Below are positions 49,325 through 57,581 of a stretch of DNA of 64,000 nt, one piece after another; position 1 is the first letter of the stretch, and the number at the start of each line of letters is the position of its first letter. This stretch comes from Mycolicibacterium mageritense (GTDB taxonomy: Bacteria; Actinomycetota; Actinomycetes; Mycobacteriales; Mycobacteriaceae). The notes under the pieces were generated by a model, which worked only from the letters and a program-made list of their open reading frames with translations, searched no databases and was not told the origin of the DNA. The stretch is taken from positions 5,580,001-5,644,000 of the forward strand of contig NZ_AP022567.1 in assembly GCF_010727475.1 (NCBI RefSeq). The letters are read 5' to 3'. Both the position numbers and the translations under genes were made by a program.

Positions 49325-51673
49325 TCAGACCGCCAGCAAGCTCTTCTGACTGATCTCGATCACCACGAATTCAGCCGGTTTGAGCGGAGCCCACGCCACC
49401 TGGGCGGTCACGATGCCCTGGTCGACGAGTTCCTGCGGGTTGGTCTCGCGGTCGCACTTGACCACGAACGCTTCGTCGGGGGTGGCGCCCTGGAATGCGC
49501 GCTGCCGGAACAGCCCGAGCATGAAGGCGTTGATGTTGATGCGGATCCGGTCCCAGAGTTCCTGGTCGTTGGGTTCGAACACGGCCCAGTACAGCCCGCG
49601 TTTGATCGAGGCCTTGAGGAACAGTCCCATGCGCCGGACGTTGATGTAGCGCCACTCCGGGTCGGCCGCGAGCGTGCGGGCACCCCAGTTGACGATCCCG
49701 ATGCCGGGGAACTGGCGGATGCAGTTGACCCCGATCGGGTTCAGCAGATCCTGGTCGGCATCGATGAGCCGGTGCTGGACGTCCACCGCGCCGTTGACGA
49801 TCGAGTCGATACCGGCCGGCGCCTTCCACACCCCGCGGGTGACATCGGTGCGCGCGAAGATGCCCGCCATGTGCCCGGAGGGCGGAACCATCCGGCGCGG
49901 GTTGCGGCCGATGCCGACGGGGTCGGTGACCTCGACCCAGGGATAGAACAGCGCTGCGTTCTCCGACACGGTGGGCAGCCCCTCGACCGCTTGGCGCACC
50001 TCGTCGGCCGTCACCTGGAAATCCGGATCGATGCTGCCGACGCCGTCGGCGATGAAGAACACGTCGTTGCGTTCACAGAACGTCATCGCCGGTGCCAGGT
50101 AGTCCGCGGTCGTCCGCCCCGGCAGGCACAGGATGTTGACGTTCACGGAGTCGAGCGCGTGCAGCCCGGTGCGCCCGTCGGCGGTGACGGTGCCGGCGAA
50201 CCGGTCGGGCAGCACGGCGCCAGAGCCGTCGTCGCCGCCGAGCAACCGCACCGGTGAATCCTCGGTGAGCGCCGGACGCAGGTCCGGGTTGGCGGCGCTG
50301 TTGCGCTCCAGGCCCGTGGCCCGCACGACGGGGAAGAGCCGCGACAGCACGCGGGGGACACCCGGGCGCAGCTGCTCGGCCACTCTCACTTGGACGTTCG
50401 CGAGCGAACCCACCGCGGCGCCCCCGGTACCGCCGGAGGTCACCGGAGCCTGCCACGGGGCTGCACCGCCGGTAGCGGCCAGGGCCAGGGTCACTCCTTC
50501 AGGGGCACCGTCAGCGGTGACGACCAGGAATCGGCCGGCTCCGTCGGCGACCACACCATGTGGGTTGGTTGCGGGGAGCTCCGCGTTGATCCGGTCGGCG
50601 AGGGCCTGGGGGCTCAGCGTCGTGTCGGCGGTGGTGTCGACGACGATGTCGGTCGCGCCTGCGGAGTCCGTGACCGTCAGCGTGACGCCGGTCAGCGGGT
50701 CGACGTCGAATTGATCACTGCCGTCGGGTGTCTCGGCGGCGAGGACAGTGCCGAGCGCCACGGCCGGGGTGACGCGCACCCGCGCGTTCGCGACGTCGAC
50801 GGTGAACGTGTCGCCGAGCGCAGTGGCGAGGAGATCCTGCAACTGGTCGGGCGTGAGGAGCCCGACAGCGCCGGTCACGGTCCCGCCGGCGGCTTCGATC
50901 GCCTCGCTGCTGAACTCGACCGCAACACTGGACTGGTTGGGCGTCGTGCTCGACAGGTCGTCCCACGCGAAGGTGAGTCGGGCCTGTTCGGGAACGGAGT
51001 AGTTCCCGTCGGCACCGGGGCGGGCCTCGAGCACCGGCGCGCGACCGGGAATGGGCGGTGTGCTCCGTTCCTCTGCGTCGACGAACTCGATCTGGAAAAG
51101 GTCGTCGGCACGCACGTACTGCGACGTCTCGTTGACCACCCGCACCGCGTAGTCCTCGGATTCGGGGTCCATCCGGACCCCGTCGTAGGTCTCGATCGTG
51201 CGGGACCGGCCGGCCTCCACCCATTCCAGCCGCAGCCGGAAGGTCTCCCCGGCAAAGGAAGTCGAGTTCTCGATGTGGATCCGCACATGGTCGGCCCAGG
51301 CACCCTGCCCTTTGGCGGTGAACCGCAGCACGTTGTGCCGGACGCCCCAGGCGTCGTCGGCCCTGGCCTGAAGTGCCGGTGACACAGCCGGATCGGCGGC
51401 GTTGCCGGGCAGGACGCGCACCACGTAGGCGCGCCGCCCGCCGGCCGCGAAGAACGCGTCCACGGCCTGGGCCAGGAAGCCTGCTTCACCGCGGCTGTGG
51501 CCGCCGAACTTGCGGGTGAAGTCCCCGAATCCGTTGACGAACACCGCGCGGTCGGGAATGCCACGCTGTGCCTGCCCGACGAATGCCGCTGTCGACGTGC
51601 CGACGCCCTGGATGGGGCGGACACCTCCGGGGATCTCTTCGACGTAGACGCCGGGTGTCAAGCGTTCAGCCAT
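49325..51673 (-). CDS. Contractile tail sheath protein
   Basis: A 782-residue sheath subunit, the contracting outer layer. The N-terminus MAERLTPGVYVEEIPGGVRP is the classical sheath opening, followed by GVGTSTAAFVGQAQRG. The conserved C-terminal half contains SVNVNILCLPGRTTADYLAP, FYPWVEVTDPVGIGRNPRRM, PPSGHMAGIFARTDVTRGVW, APAGIDSIVNGAVD, and RRMGLFLKASIKRGLYWAVF with FEPNDQELWDRI. The middle (about 190-420) is a beta-rich variable insertion, making it longer than Afp sheaths and more like long-insert sheaths. Only one sheath gene is present. GGAGG seven bases before ATG 51673 supports the start; the preceding gene overlaps it by 8 bases. Confidence 0.95.
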   Translation of the reverse strand: MAERLTPGVYVEEIPGGVRPIQGVGTSTAAFVGQAQRGIPDRAVFVNGFGDFTRKFGGHSRGEAGFLAQAVDAFFAAGGRRAYVVRVLPGNAADPAVSPALQARADDAWGVRHNVLRFTAKGQGAWADHVRIHIENSTSFAGETFRLRLEWVEAGRSRTIETYDGVRMDPESEDYAVRVVNETSQYVRADDLFQIEFVDAEERSTPPIPGRAPVLEARPGADGNYSVPEQARLTFAWDDLSSTTPNQSSVAVEFSSEAIEAAGGTVTGAVGLLTPDQLQDLLATALGDTFTVDVANARVRVTPAVALGTVLAAETPDGSDQFDVDPLTGVTLTVTDSAGATDIVVDTTADTTLSPQALADRINAELPATNPHGVVADGAGRFLVVTADGAPEGVTLALAATGGAAPWQAPVTSGGTGGAAVGSLANVQVRVAEQLRPGVPRVLSRLFPVVRATGLERNSAANPDLRPALTEDSPVRLLGGDDGSGAVLPDRFAGTVTADGRTGLHALDSVNVNILCLPGRTTADYLAPAMTFCERNDVFFIADGVGSIDPDFQVTADEVRQAVEGLPTVSENAALFYPWVEVTDPVGIGRNPRRMVPPSGHMAGIFARTDVTRGVWKAPAGIDSIVNGAVDVQHRLIDADQDLLNPIGVNCIRQFPGIGIVNWGARTLAADPEWRYINVRRMGLFLKASIKRGLYWAVFEPNDQELWDRIRININAFMLGLFRQRAFQGATPDEAFVVKCDRETNPQELVDQGIVTAQVAWAPLKPAEFVVIEISQKSLLAV

Positions 51674-53726
51674 GGGATGCCTCCGTGGGTTGCAGTGCCG
51701 GTTCGGTTTCGGGTGTGGTCTTGGCCGACCTGGGCGGGTTGGTGGTGAAAACTGCCGTGGTGCCCGGTGTTTCACCGGCTGGGCGGCCGGAGAACACCGG
51801 TTCGCCCGGTGCGCCGAGTTCGGCGGCGAGCCGCGCGAAATCTCGGACCTGCAGGTCGACGCTCTCGACGAGCGGGGAGCTGATGCCGGCCTCGAGCTCG
51901 TCGAGGACCGTGGATACGCGGTACTCCGCGCTCATGCGGTACAGCTGGTTCATCAGGTCGTCGCTGCGGCGCAGCGCACGTTGGGAGAAGAACTCGCTGC
52001 GCCGGTAGGCGATGCTGTCGGTGCGCGGGAAGGCGGCCTGCACGGGACGGTCCAGCAGAACCCGATCGCCCTGCACGCCGAGCACTGTGGCGGCGACACC
52101 GTCGCCGACCGCGGTGACGCCGTCGGTCGAGCGCGCGAGCACGAACGGATCACCGGGCGACCATGCGGCCGCTGGTGCGGCGGCCGGCCGAAGCCTCGGA
52201 TCGGGCGGTCCGACCGGTGCCCCGTGCAGATGTACGTGCTGGACGGCCAAGTTCGATTGGTTCTGCGGTGCGCCTGGGGGAGGTCCCAGGACCAGGCGCA
52301 TGCCAGGCCCACCGACCGGACGGCCGGCGGGGGATACGCCGCCGTCGCCCACCTGTTCGCCGTCGACCGAGATCCGCAGCGCACCGCGACGGGAATCGAG
52401 CGCGACGTGGATCTGCATGCCCGCGGCGAGTGCGGCCGTGCTGACCGTGGCGGAGACGGGAGTGAAATCTCCCGCGCCCGCGCGCATCGCCGAGGCACGA
52501 AGCTCCGCACCGGCAGCGACGAAACCGACATCGAGCCGCAAGGCGGTCCGGCCTTGACCGATCGCACCGCCGGCTCCTGGACCGAGCACCGTCAGCACCC
52601 GCACGGTCGCGCCGACGGCGCCGGCAGACACGCTCAACCCGATTGTCGCGGAGTATCCGTTGGCGCTCGGGGTGTCAGGCGCCCAGGCCACCGGAATCGG
52701 CGGCAGTTCAAAGAAATCCAGCTCGGCGCGTTGCGCGGCGGTGAGGGCCAGCGCACCGTCGGTCACCTGGGCGCCCGCGCCGACGAGCCGCGCGGCGCGG
52801 CCGGTCTTCCGGTCGGTGACGGCATCGTCGATCACGTCGAGCAGGGCGATGGTCGTGCAGGCCGCAGGTTCGGCGGGGGACAGCAGGCGGACGGACGTGT
52901 CGGTCGGTGACACGTCCTCGGCGAGGATCGCCGGGCGGACCAGGAGTTGGCCGCGTGTTGCGGTCGAGCGGGTCCACGCGTCGAGCACCGATGCCAGTTC
53001 CGACTGGCTGCCGCTCCACAGATCGACCCGGACGTCGACGGCGACCGCGGTCGGGGTCGGCCTGCGGTGCCGGATGAGCCGGCCCGGGGCGCGCACGGTG
53101 GTGGTCGCGGCGAACCCCAGTGCGGCGGCGACCGTCCCCGCCGGTTCGGCGAGTTCGACCGATGACGGCTGCCGCTGCATCAGATCGGGCCCGACGACGA
53201 CGCCCCGCCGGCCGGATGCCACCACGAAGCGGCGCCGCGCGACATCCCAGCGGGCGGTGACGAGCGCCAACTCGGCCAGCCGTTCCTGGTCGGTCACGGC
53301 TGCCCCGTTCTGGGTGAACGTCCCTGAACGCAAAGCCGTTTCGAGTACCGAGGCGGCCTGCAGGCCGACCCCCTCTGCGGCGGCAGACTCCCCGGACAGG
53401 GCACCGAAGTTCACGGCGGCGGTGACGATCGTGTCGCCGTCGAGCCGCAACACGAGCTGACCGGGCGCGGGAATCGGGTCGGCCGCGGTGCGCTCGGCGC
53501 CCGCGAGATAGCCGGGTGCCTGCACGGGCAGGTAGACCGAGCGGGGTGGGTCGCGGTCGGGCTCGAGTTCGATGTTGAGCGGGCCGACCACCGACGCGTA
53601 CGGCAGGGCGGGCGGCCGGTATGCGGCGTCGGCCATTCCGTGGCCTGCGCGTAGCGGCGGGCCTTCTACGCGGATGCCTGCCCTGGCACGCCACAGCAGG
53701 CCCTCCACCAGCTCGCGAGACCCCAT
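51666..53726 (-). CDS. LamG/ConA-like domain protein, first gene of the injection operon
   Basis: A 686-residue protein. The N-terminal 250 residues are mixed strands and helices with an AALGFAATTTVRAPG segment. A concanavalin/LamG-like sandwich is suggested at about 365-500 (SANGYSATIGLSVSAGAVGA; MQIHVALDSRRGALRISVDG; GMRLVLGPPPG). The final part is helical (SDDLMNQLYRMSAEYRVSTV; DLQVRDFARLAAELG) with a disordered tail. I cannot assign it to a known Afp gene; an outer decoration or carbohydrate-binding role is possible. ATG 53726 is chosen over far-upstream in-frame ATGs that would overlap tetR; a G-rich site precedes it by about seven bases. Its end overlaps the sheath start by 8 bases. Confidence 0.65.
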   Translation of the reverse strand: MGSRELVEGLLWRARAGIRVEGPPLRAGHGMADAAYRPPALPYASVVGPLNIELEPDRDPPRSVYLPVQAPGYLAGAERTAADPIPAPGQLVLRLDGDTIVTAAVNFGALSGESAAAEGVGLQAASVLETALRSGTFTQNGAAVTDQERLAELALVTARWDVARRRFVVASGRRGVVVGPDLMQRQPSSVELAEPAGTVAAALGFAATTTVRAPGRLIRHRRPTPTAVAVDVRVDLWSGSQSELASVLDAWTRSTATRGQLLVRPAILAEDVSPTDTSVRLLSPAEPAACTTIALLDVIDDAVTDRKTGRAARLVGAGAQVTDGALALTAAQRAELDFFELPPIPVAWAPDTPSANGYSATIGLSVSAGAVGATVRVLTVLGPGAGGAIGQGRTALRLDVGFVAAGAELRASAMRAGAGDFTPVSATVSTAALAAGMQIHVALDSRRGALRISVDGEQVGDGGVSPAGRPVGGPGMRLVLGPPPGAPQNQSNLAVQHVHLHGAPVGPPDPRLRPAAAPAAAWSPGDPFVLARSTDGVTAVGDGVAATVLGVQGDRVLLDRPVQAAFPRTDSIAYRRSEFFSQRALRRSDDLMNQLYRMSAEYRVSTVLDELEAGISSPLVESVDLQVRDFARLAAELGAPGEPVFSGRPAGETPGTTAVFTTNPPRSAKTTPETEPALQPTEASHG

Positions 53727-53799
53727 CCCTGCGCCCCCTGTTGTGCTGCGAGGTGCGCGTGCACCCTGCACTCGAAATGGTGTCCGGGGGTCGATCAGA

Positions 53800-53819
53800 T
53801 TGCCATCGAACAATGGCAA
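53800..53819. promoter_or_regulatory. Perfect 7+7 inverted repeat between the injection operon and tetR
   Basis: TTGCCAT-N6-ATGGCAA, a perfect 20-bp dyad in the 190-base divergent region. It lies 74 bases upstream of the first injection gene start (53726) and 97 bases upstream of the tetR start (53917). Size and symmetry suit a dimeric repressor; TetR is the obvious candidate by proximity. On the minus strand its first six bases also resemble a -35 hexamer, but no well-spaced -10 was seen. Confidence 0.55.
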
Positions 53820-53902
53820 CTGTGCGCGATCGGGCATCACATCGGCACTTAGGGGCATGAAATCCCAGGTCAGCAGCTCTGGGCAAAGATTATTCACTCG
53901 TG

Positions 53903-53908
53903 TAGCAT
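53903..53908 (+). promoter_or_regulatory. Candidate -10 element for leaderless tetR transcript
   Basis: TAGCAT fits the mycobacterial TANNNT -10 pattern and ends eight bases before the tetR ATG (53917), with no Shine-Dalgarno sequence between. A weak -35-like TGGGCA is 17 bases upstream (53880-53885). This spacing would start transcription at or next to the ATG, a common arrangement in mycobacteria. Confidence 0.45.
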
Positions 53909-53916
53909 TTTCCTTC

Positions 53917-54540
53917 ATGACTGCAGGAACAGTCCGCGAGCGAGCTGCCCATCTCGGGCCCGAACGCAGGCGGCCCCAGGTGCTGGACGCTGCATTGGCG
54001 GTCGTGATGGCCGACGGCGTCGCCGCGGTCACCATCGGCGCGGTCGCCAAGCAGCTCAAAGTGACCCGCCCGGTGGTGTACTCGTGCTTTGCCGACCGCG
54101 TCGAACTCATCCGGGCGTTGCTCGAACGCGAACTGGGTCTGCTGCTTCGCGACGCCATCGACGCGTTGCCGTACGGCAAACCGGACGCCGACGAGGCGGT
54201 GTTCGTCGAAGGCTTTCAGGCCCTGCTGCGCACCGTCGCGCGCAGGCCGTACTCGTGGCGGTTGGTCATGAGTGCCGACCCCGATCCCGCTGTGGCCGAA
54301 CACTTCCGCAACGGACGCGCGGTGCTGGTCGACAAGGTCTCACGGCGGCTCGCGCCCACGCTCGACCGATGGGGCACCGCCGACGCCGACAAGAAGCTGC
54401 CCGTGCTGGTCGAGCAGTTCATGGCCGCGTGTGAAGCCGCCGTGCGGACTCTGCTGCGTGACGACGGAAAAGACTGGACCCCAGACACATTGGGTGCGTT
54501 CGTCGGATCAGCCACCTATCGGGCGTTTCGAACCGCTTGA
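53917..54540 (+). CDS. TetR family transcriptional regulator
   Basis: A 207-residue TetR/AcrR regulator. The helix-turn-helix is in the N-terminal 60 residues (RPQVLDAALAVVMADGVAAV, then TIGAVAKQLKVTRPVVYSCF), with ADRVELIRALLERELGLLL beginning the ligand-binding domain. The ATG at 53917 fits a leaderless transcript; upstream in-frame starts would extend into the dyad region. It is divergent from the injection operon and 18 bases ahead of the MpaB-type oxygenase, so it most likely controls itself and the two enzymes that follow, and perhaps the injection operon. The ligand is unknown, with a fatty-acyl compound suggested by the acyl-CoA dehydrogenase. Confidence 0.9.
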   Translation: MTAGTVRERAAHLGPERRRPQVLDAALAVVMADGVAAVTIGAVAKQLKVTRPVVYSCFADRVELIRALLERELGLLLRDAIDALPYGKPDADEAVFVEGFQALLRTVARRPYSWRLVMSADPDPAVAEHFRNGRAVLVDKVSRRLAPTLDRWGTADADKKLPVLVEQFMAACEAAVRTLLRDDGKDWTPDTLGAFVGSATYRAFRTA

Positions 54541-54558
54541 CCCCACGAGGAGGAGTAC

Positions 54559-55605
54559 ATGTCCGATCTCCAGCCGATGGCTGACTACGGGTTCTTCGGG
54601 CCCGGTTCGGTGACCTGGAAGGTGTGGGGCCACGCGACCACCCCGATCATCGGCTTGCAACGCGCCGTGGTGGTCGAGGAACTCGACCCGCCGCTGATCG
54701 CGGCGGTCGACACCACCGGTGCGAACTACGACCGGCCGCGCACCCGCTACGACCGGACCGTGCGCTACTTCGCGATGGTCGCCTTCGCCGACACCGAATC
54801 GGTGCTCAAGGCGGCCGACGTGCTGGTGAAGGTTCACTCCAAAGCCATTGGCACCGAACCCCTGAGCGGCAACAGATACGACGCGAACGATCCCAGGTCG
54901 CAGCTGTGGATCCTGCTCACCGGCTGGCACTCGGTGCTCAAGGCCTACGAGCTGTACGGCGGCGGCAAGCTCAGCCCGCAGGAGGAAGCCCGCTACTGGC
55001 AGGACTGCGCACGGGCTGCCGAGTTCCAGACCTGCGACCCCGCCGACGTCCCGCGCACCCGCGAAGGCATCAACGACTACTTCGAACAGATGCGGCCCCA
55101 CCTGGCCGTCAGCGAAGCGGCGCGGGCCATGATGGATCACCTGCTCAACGCCAAAGTGGTGTTGCCGCCCGTGCCGCGCCTCGCGCAACCGGCCGTCGAG
55201 ATCCTCAACTGGTTCCTGCGTGCCGGAACCATCGCCACCATGCCCCGGTGGATGCGCCGGCTCAGCGGATTCGATCAGCCCCGCGTGGTCGACCTGGCCG
55301 TGCGGCCTGTGCTCAAGCTCGGCTTCGGCGTGGTCGACCGCGTGCCGCGGCTGAAACTGCTGGTGGCCAAGATCATTGCACCCTCGGTGGTGCCGGTCGC
55401 CGGTCCCTACATCATGGGCATCCCGCCGCGCTCGGCAGAAGTGCTCAGTCCCGAAGAAGGGCGCAAACGGTACGGCTTCGTCAAACCCGCCGATGCGCAC
55501 CGGGAGTTGCGTGCCCGCCAGCACGAGCGTGTGTTCGGGCAGGGGCAGCTGCCGAGCGACGAGGGCCTCATCGAATCTCAGTCCTACCTGGGGAGTTTGG
55601 CGTGA
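54559..55605 (+). CDS. Oxygenase MpaB family protein (DUF2236)
   Basis: A 348-residue protein of the MpaB/DUF2236 family, named after a fungal enzyme that cleaves a terpenoid side chain; the bacterial members are heme-type oxygenase-like proteins of unknown substrate. Family features include an early GPGSVTWKVWGH block, YDRTVRYFAMVAFADTESV, LLTGWHSVLKAYELYGGGKL with SPQEEARYWQD, and a long helical second half ending near PEEGRKRYGF. A strong GGAGGAG site precedes the ATG. Its stop overlaps the next start (GTGA), so the oxygenase and acyl-CoA dehydrogenase are coexpressed, pointing to lipid or sterol-like side-chain metabolism as an inference. Confidence 0.85.
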   Translation: MSDLQPMADYGFFGPGSVTWKVWGHATTPIIGLQRAVVVEELDPPLIAAVDTTGANYDRPRTRYDRTVRYFAMVAFADTESVLKAADVLVKVHSKAIGTEPLSGNRYDANDPRSQLWILLTGWHSVLKAYELYGGGKLSPQEEARYWQDCARAAEFQTCDPADVPRTREGINDYFEQMRPHLAVSEAARAMMDHLLNAKVVLPPVPRLAQPAVEILNWFLRAGTIATMPRWMRRLSGFDQPRVVDLAVRPVLKLGFGVVDRVPRLKLLVAKIIAPSVVPVAGPYIMGIPPRSAEVLSPEEGRKRYGFVKPADAHRELRARQHERVFGQGQLPSDEGLIESQSYLGSLA

Positions 55606-57524
55606 CCGCACGATCCGATGTCCTGTTCGACCCGAACCGGACCGAGTTCGACCAGTTCGATCCCCGGACGCGGGAGATCTTCCGGGCCACCATCGACTTC
55701 TTCGAGTCGCACGGCAAGCGGTGGCTCAAGCAGCAGGACCGGGACCGGGTCTGGTACAGCGACTTTCTCGACCTGGTCAAGCGGGAGGGTATCTTCGCCA
55801 CGTTCCTGACGCCCGCGTCCGAGGCGGGCGGCGATCCCGACAAGCGCTGGGACACCGCACGCAATGCCATGTACAGCCAGATCCTCGGGTTCTACGGCAT
55901 GCAGTACTGGTACGTCTGGCAGGTCACCATCCTCGGTCTCGGACCGATCTGGCAGTCGGCGAACGAGGCGGCCCGCAAAAAGGCTGCCGCCCTGCTTGAT
56001 TCGGGGGAGATCTTCGCGTTCGGATTGTCCGAGCAGGCGCACGGCGCCGACGTCTACTCGACTGACATGGTGCTGGAACCCGGCCCCGACGGTTCGTACA
56101 CCGCGACCGGTGGCAAGTACTACATCGGCAACGGGAACCTCGCCGGCATGGTCTCGGTGTTCGGCAGGCGCTCCGACAAGCCGATCATCGACAGTTCGGA
56201 CCTCGACCGGCGCCGTCCCGAGCAGGACTTCGAGGGGTACCTGTTCTTCGCGGCCGACAGCCGGCATCCGAACTACCACCTGCGCCGCAACGTCGTCGAC
56301 GGCCAGATGTACGTCGCCGCGTTCGATCTGGAGAGCTACCCGGTCAGCGCCGACGACATCCTGCACGAGGGCAAGGCCGCGTTCAACGCCGCGATCAACA
56401 CCGTCAACATCGGCAAGTTCAACCTCGGCTTCGGCGCGATCGGCGCGTGCGAACACGCGATGTACGAGGCCGTCACGCACGCGGAGAACCGGGTGTTGTT
56501 CGGGCAGCGGGTCACCGAATTCCCGCAGATCCGCCGGATGCTCGCCGACGGCTATGCGCGCCTGGTCGGCATGAAGCTCTACAGCGAGCGGGCCGTCGAC
56601 TACATGCGCAGCGCGAGCCCCAACGACCGGCGCTACCTGCTGTTCAACGCGATCGAGAAGATGAACGTCACGCGCGAGGGCGAGAAGATCGTCACGCTCC
56701 TGGCCGACACCATCGCCGCGCGCGCATTCGAATCCGACATGTACTTCACCATGGCACTTCTCGGTGTCACGGGGCTGCCGCGCCTGGAGGGCACGGTGCA
56801 CGTCAACATGGCACTGTCGCTGAAGTTCATGCAGAACTACATGTTCGGTGCCTCGGACGCCGCGTTGGCAGCCCTGGCCCAACTGCCCGTCGGCCGGGCT
56901 CCCGGTCCGGTGCTCAGCGCGCTCGCAGGCGGCCTGCGTGCTGCCGGGGGAGTGCTCGCGGATTCCCCGCTGGCGCAACGTATCCCACCGCTCAAGCCGC
57001 TGTTGGCCGAGGTGCCCGAGATACCCACGCGCCGAGACGCACGTAACGACGACTTCCTGTTCCACCAGGGCCCCAGCAGCGGCCTGGCCAAGATCAGGTT
57101 CGGGGACTGGCAGTCGGTGCTGCGCCGGTCCGCGTCGACGCCGAACGTCGCGATCTTCCTCGCCCAGGCCCAGGCATTGCAGACGCTGCTGGCGGTCGCG
57201 ACGCCGACGGCCGAGCAGCAGCGCAACGTCGACTTCCTGTTCGCGATCGGTGAGATGTTCACGCTCGTCCCGTACGCGCAGCTGATCCTCGAGCAGGCCG
57301 GCATCGAGGATGCCGACACCGACATCCTCGACCAGCTGTTCGAGGTGCTCGTCACCGACATGTCCACGCACGCGACCGAACTGCACTGCCATCCCGACGC
57401 CACCGCCGCGCAGAAGCAGCGCGCGCTCGACATCATCCGCCAACCGGTGGCCGATGCCGGGCGCAGGGACCGCGTCGTCGGCAAGGTGCGCGACCTGGCC
57501 GGCCGGTACGAGATGAAGCCGTGA
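55602..57524 (+). CDS. Long acyl-CoA dehydrogenase family protein
   Basis: A 640-residue FAD-dependent acyl-CoA dehydrogenase-like protein, about 250 residues longer than classical ones. The flavin/substrate region shows FAFGLSEQAHGADVYSTDMV, YTATGGKYYIGNGNLAGMVS and, later, GFGAIGACEHAMYEAVTHAE with RVLFGQRVTEFPQIRRMLAD, the expected core order. A C-terminal helical extension (about residues 410-640) is similar in size to those of large mycobacterial FadE proteins. The start is GTG 55602 (GGGAG upstream, GTGA overlap with the MpaB gene). The reaction would be alpha,beta-dehydrogenation of an acyl-CoA; substrate length is not evident. Confidence 0.88.
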   Translation: MTARSDVLFDPNRTEFDQFDPRTREIFRATIDFFESHGKRWLKQQDRDRVWYSDFLDLVKREGIFATFLTPASEAGGDPDKRWDTARNAMYSQILGFYGMQYWYVWQVTILGLGPIWQSANEAARKKAAALLDSGEIFAFGLSEQAHGADVYSTDMVLEPGPDGSYTATGGKYYIGNGNLAGMVSVFGRRSDKPIIDSSDLDRRRPEQDFEGYLFFAADSRHPNYHLRRNVVDGQMYVAAFDLESYPVSADDILHEGKAAFNAAINTVNIGKFNLGFGAIGACEHAMYEAVTHAENRVLFGQRVTEFPQIRRMLADGYARLVGMKLYSERAVDYMRSASPNDRRYLLFNAIEKMNVTREGEKIVTLLADTIAARAFESDMYFTMALLGVTGLPRLEGTVHVNMALSLKFMQNYMFGASDAALAALAQLPVGRAPGPVLSALAGGLRAAGGVLADSPLAQRIPPLKPLLAEVPEIPTRRDARNDDFLFHQGPSSGLAKIRFGDWQSVLRRSASTPNVAIFLAQAQALQTLLAVATPTAEQQRNVDFLFAIGEMFTLVPYAQLILEQAGIEDADTDILDQLFEVLVTDMSTHATELHCHPDATAAQKQRALDIIRQPVADAGRRDRVVGKVRDLAGRYEMKP

Positions 57525-57581
57525 CGATGGTGTCCCGGCGCGTCGAGTGGACACCCACGAGGCATCTGCGACGGTAGGGGT

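Larger units (their letters stand above)
11268..53726 (-). other. Extracellular contractile injection system gene cluster (24 genes, phage-tail-like)
   Basis: All genes from 53726 down to 11268 lie on the minus strand, most joined by ATGA, GTGA or TGATG overlaps, so they form one long operon. Sheath, tube, gpD hub, gpV spike, gp25, baseplate J and gpI-like proteins, plus the adjacent AAA+ ATPase, define a contractile tail apparatus. Absence of capsid, portal, terminase, integrase and lysis genes distinguishes it from a prophage. The cluster sits between viuB and xerC, neighbours in M. tuberculosis. Confidence 0.92.

Noticed and set aside
11268..53726. Prophage
   Set aside because: No capsid, portal, terminase, head-tail joining, lysis or integration gene; the ATPase and CIS_tube protein are typical of injection systems.
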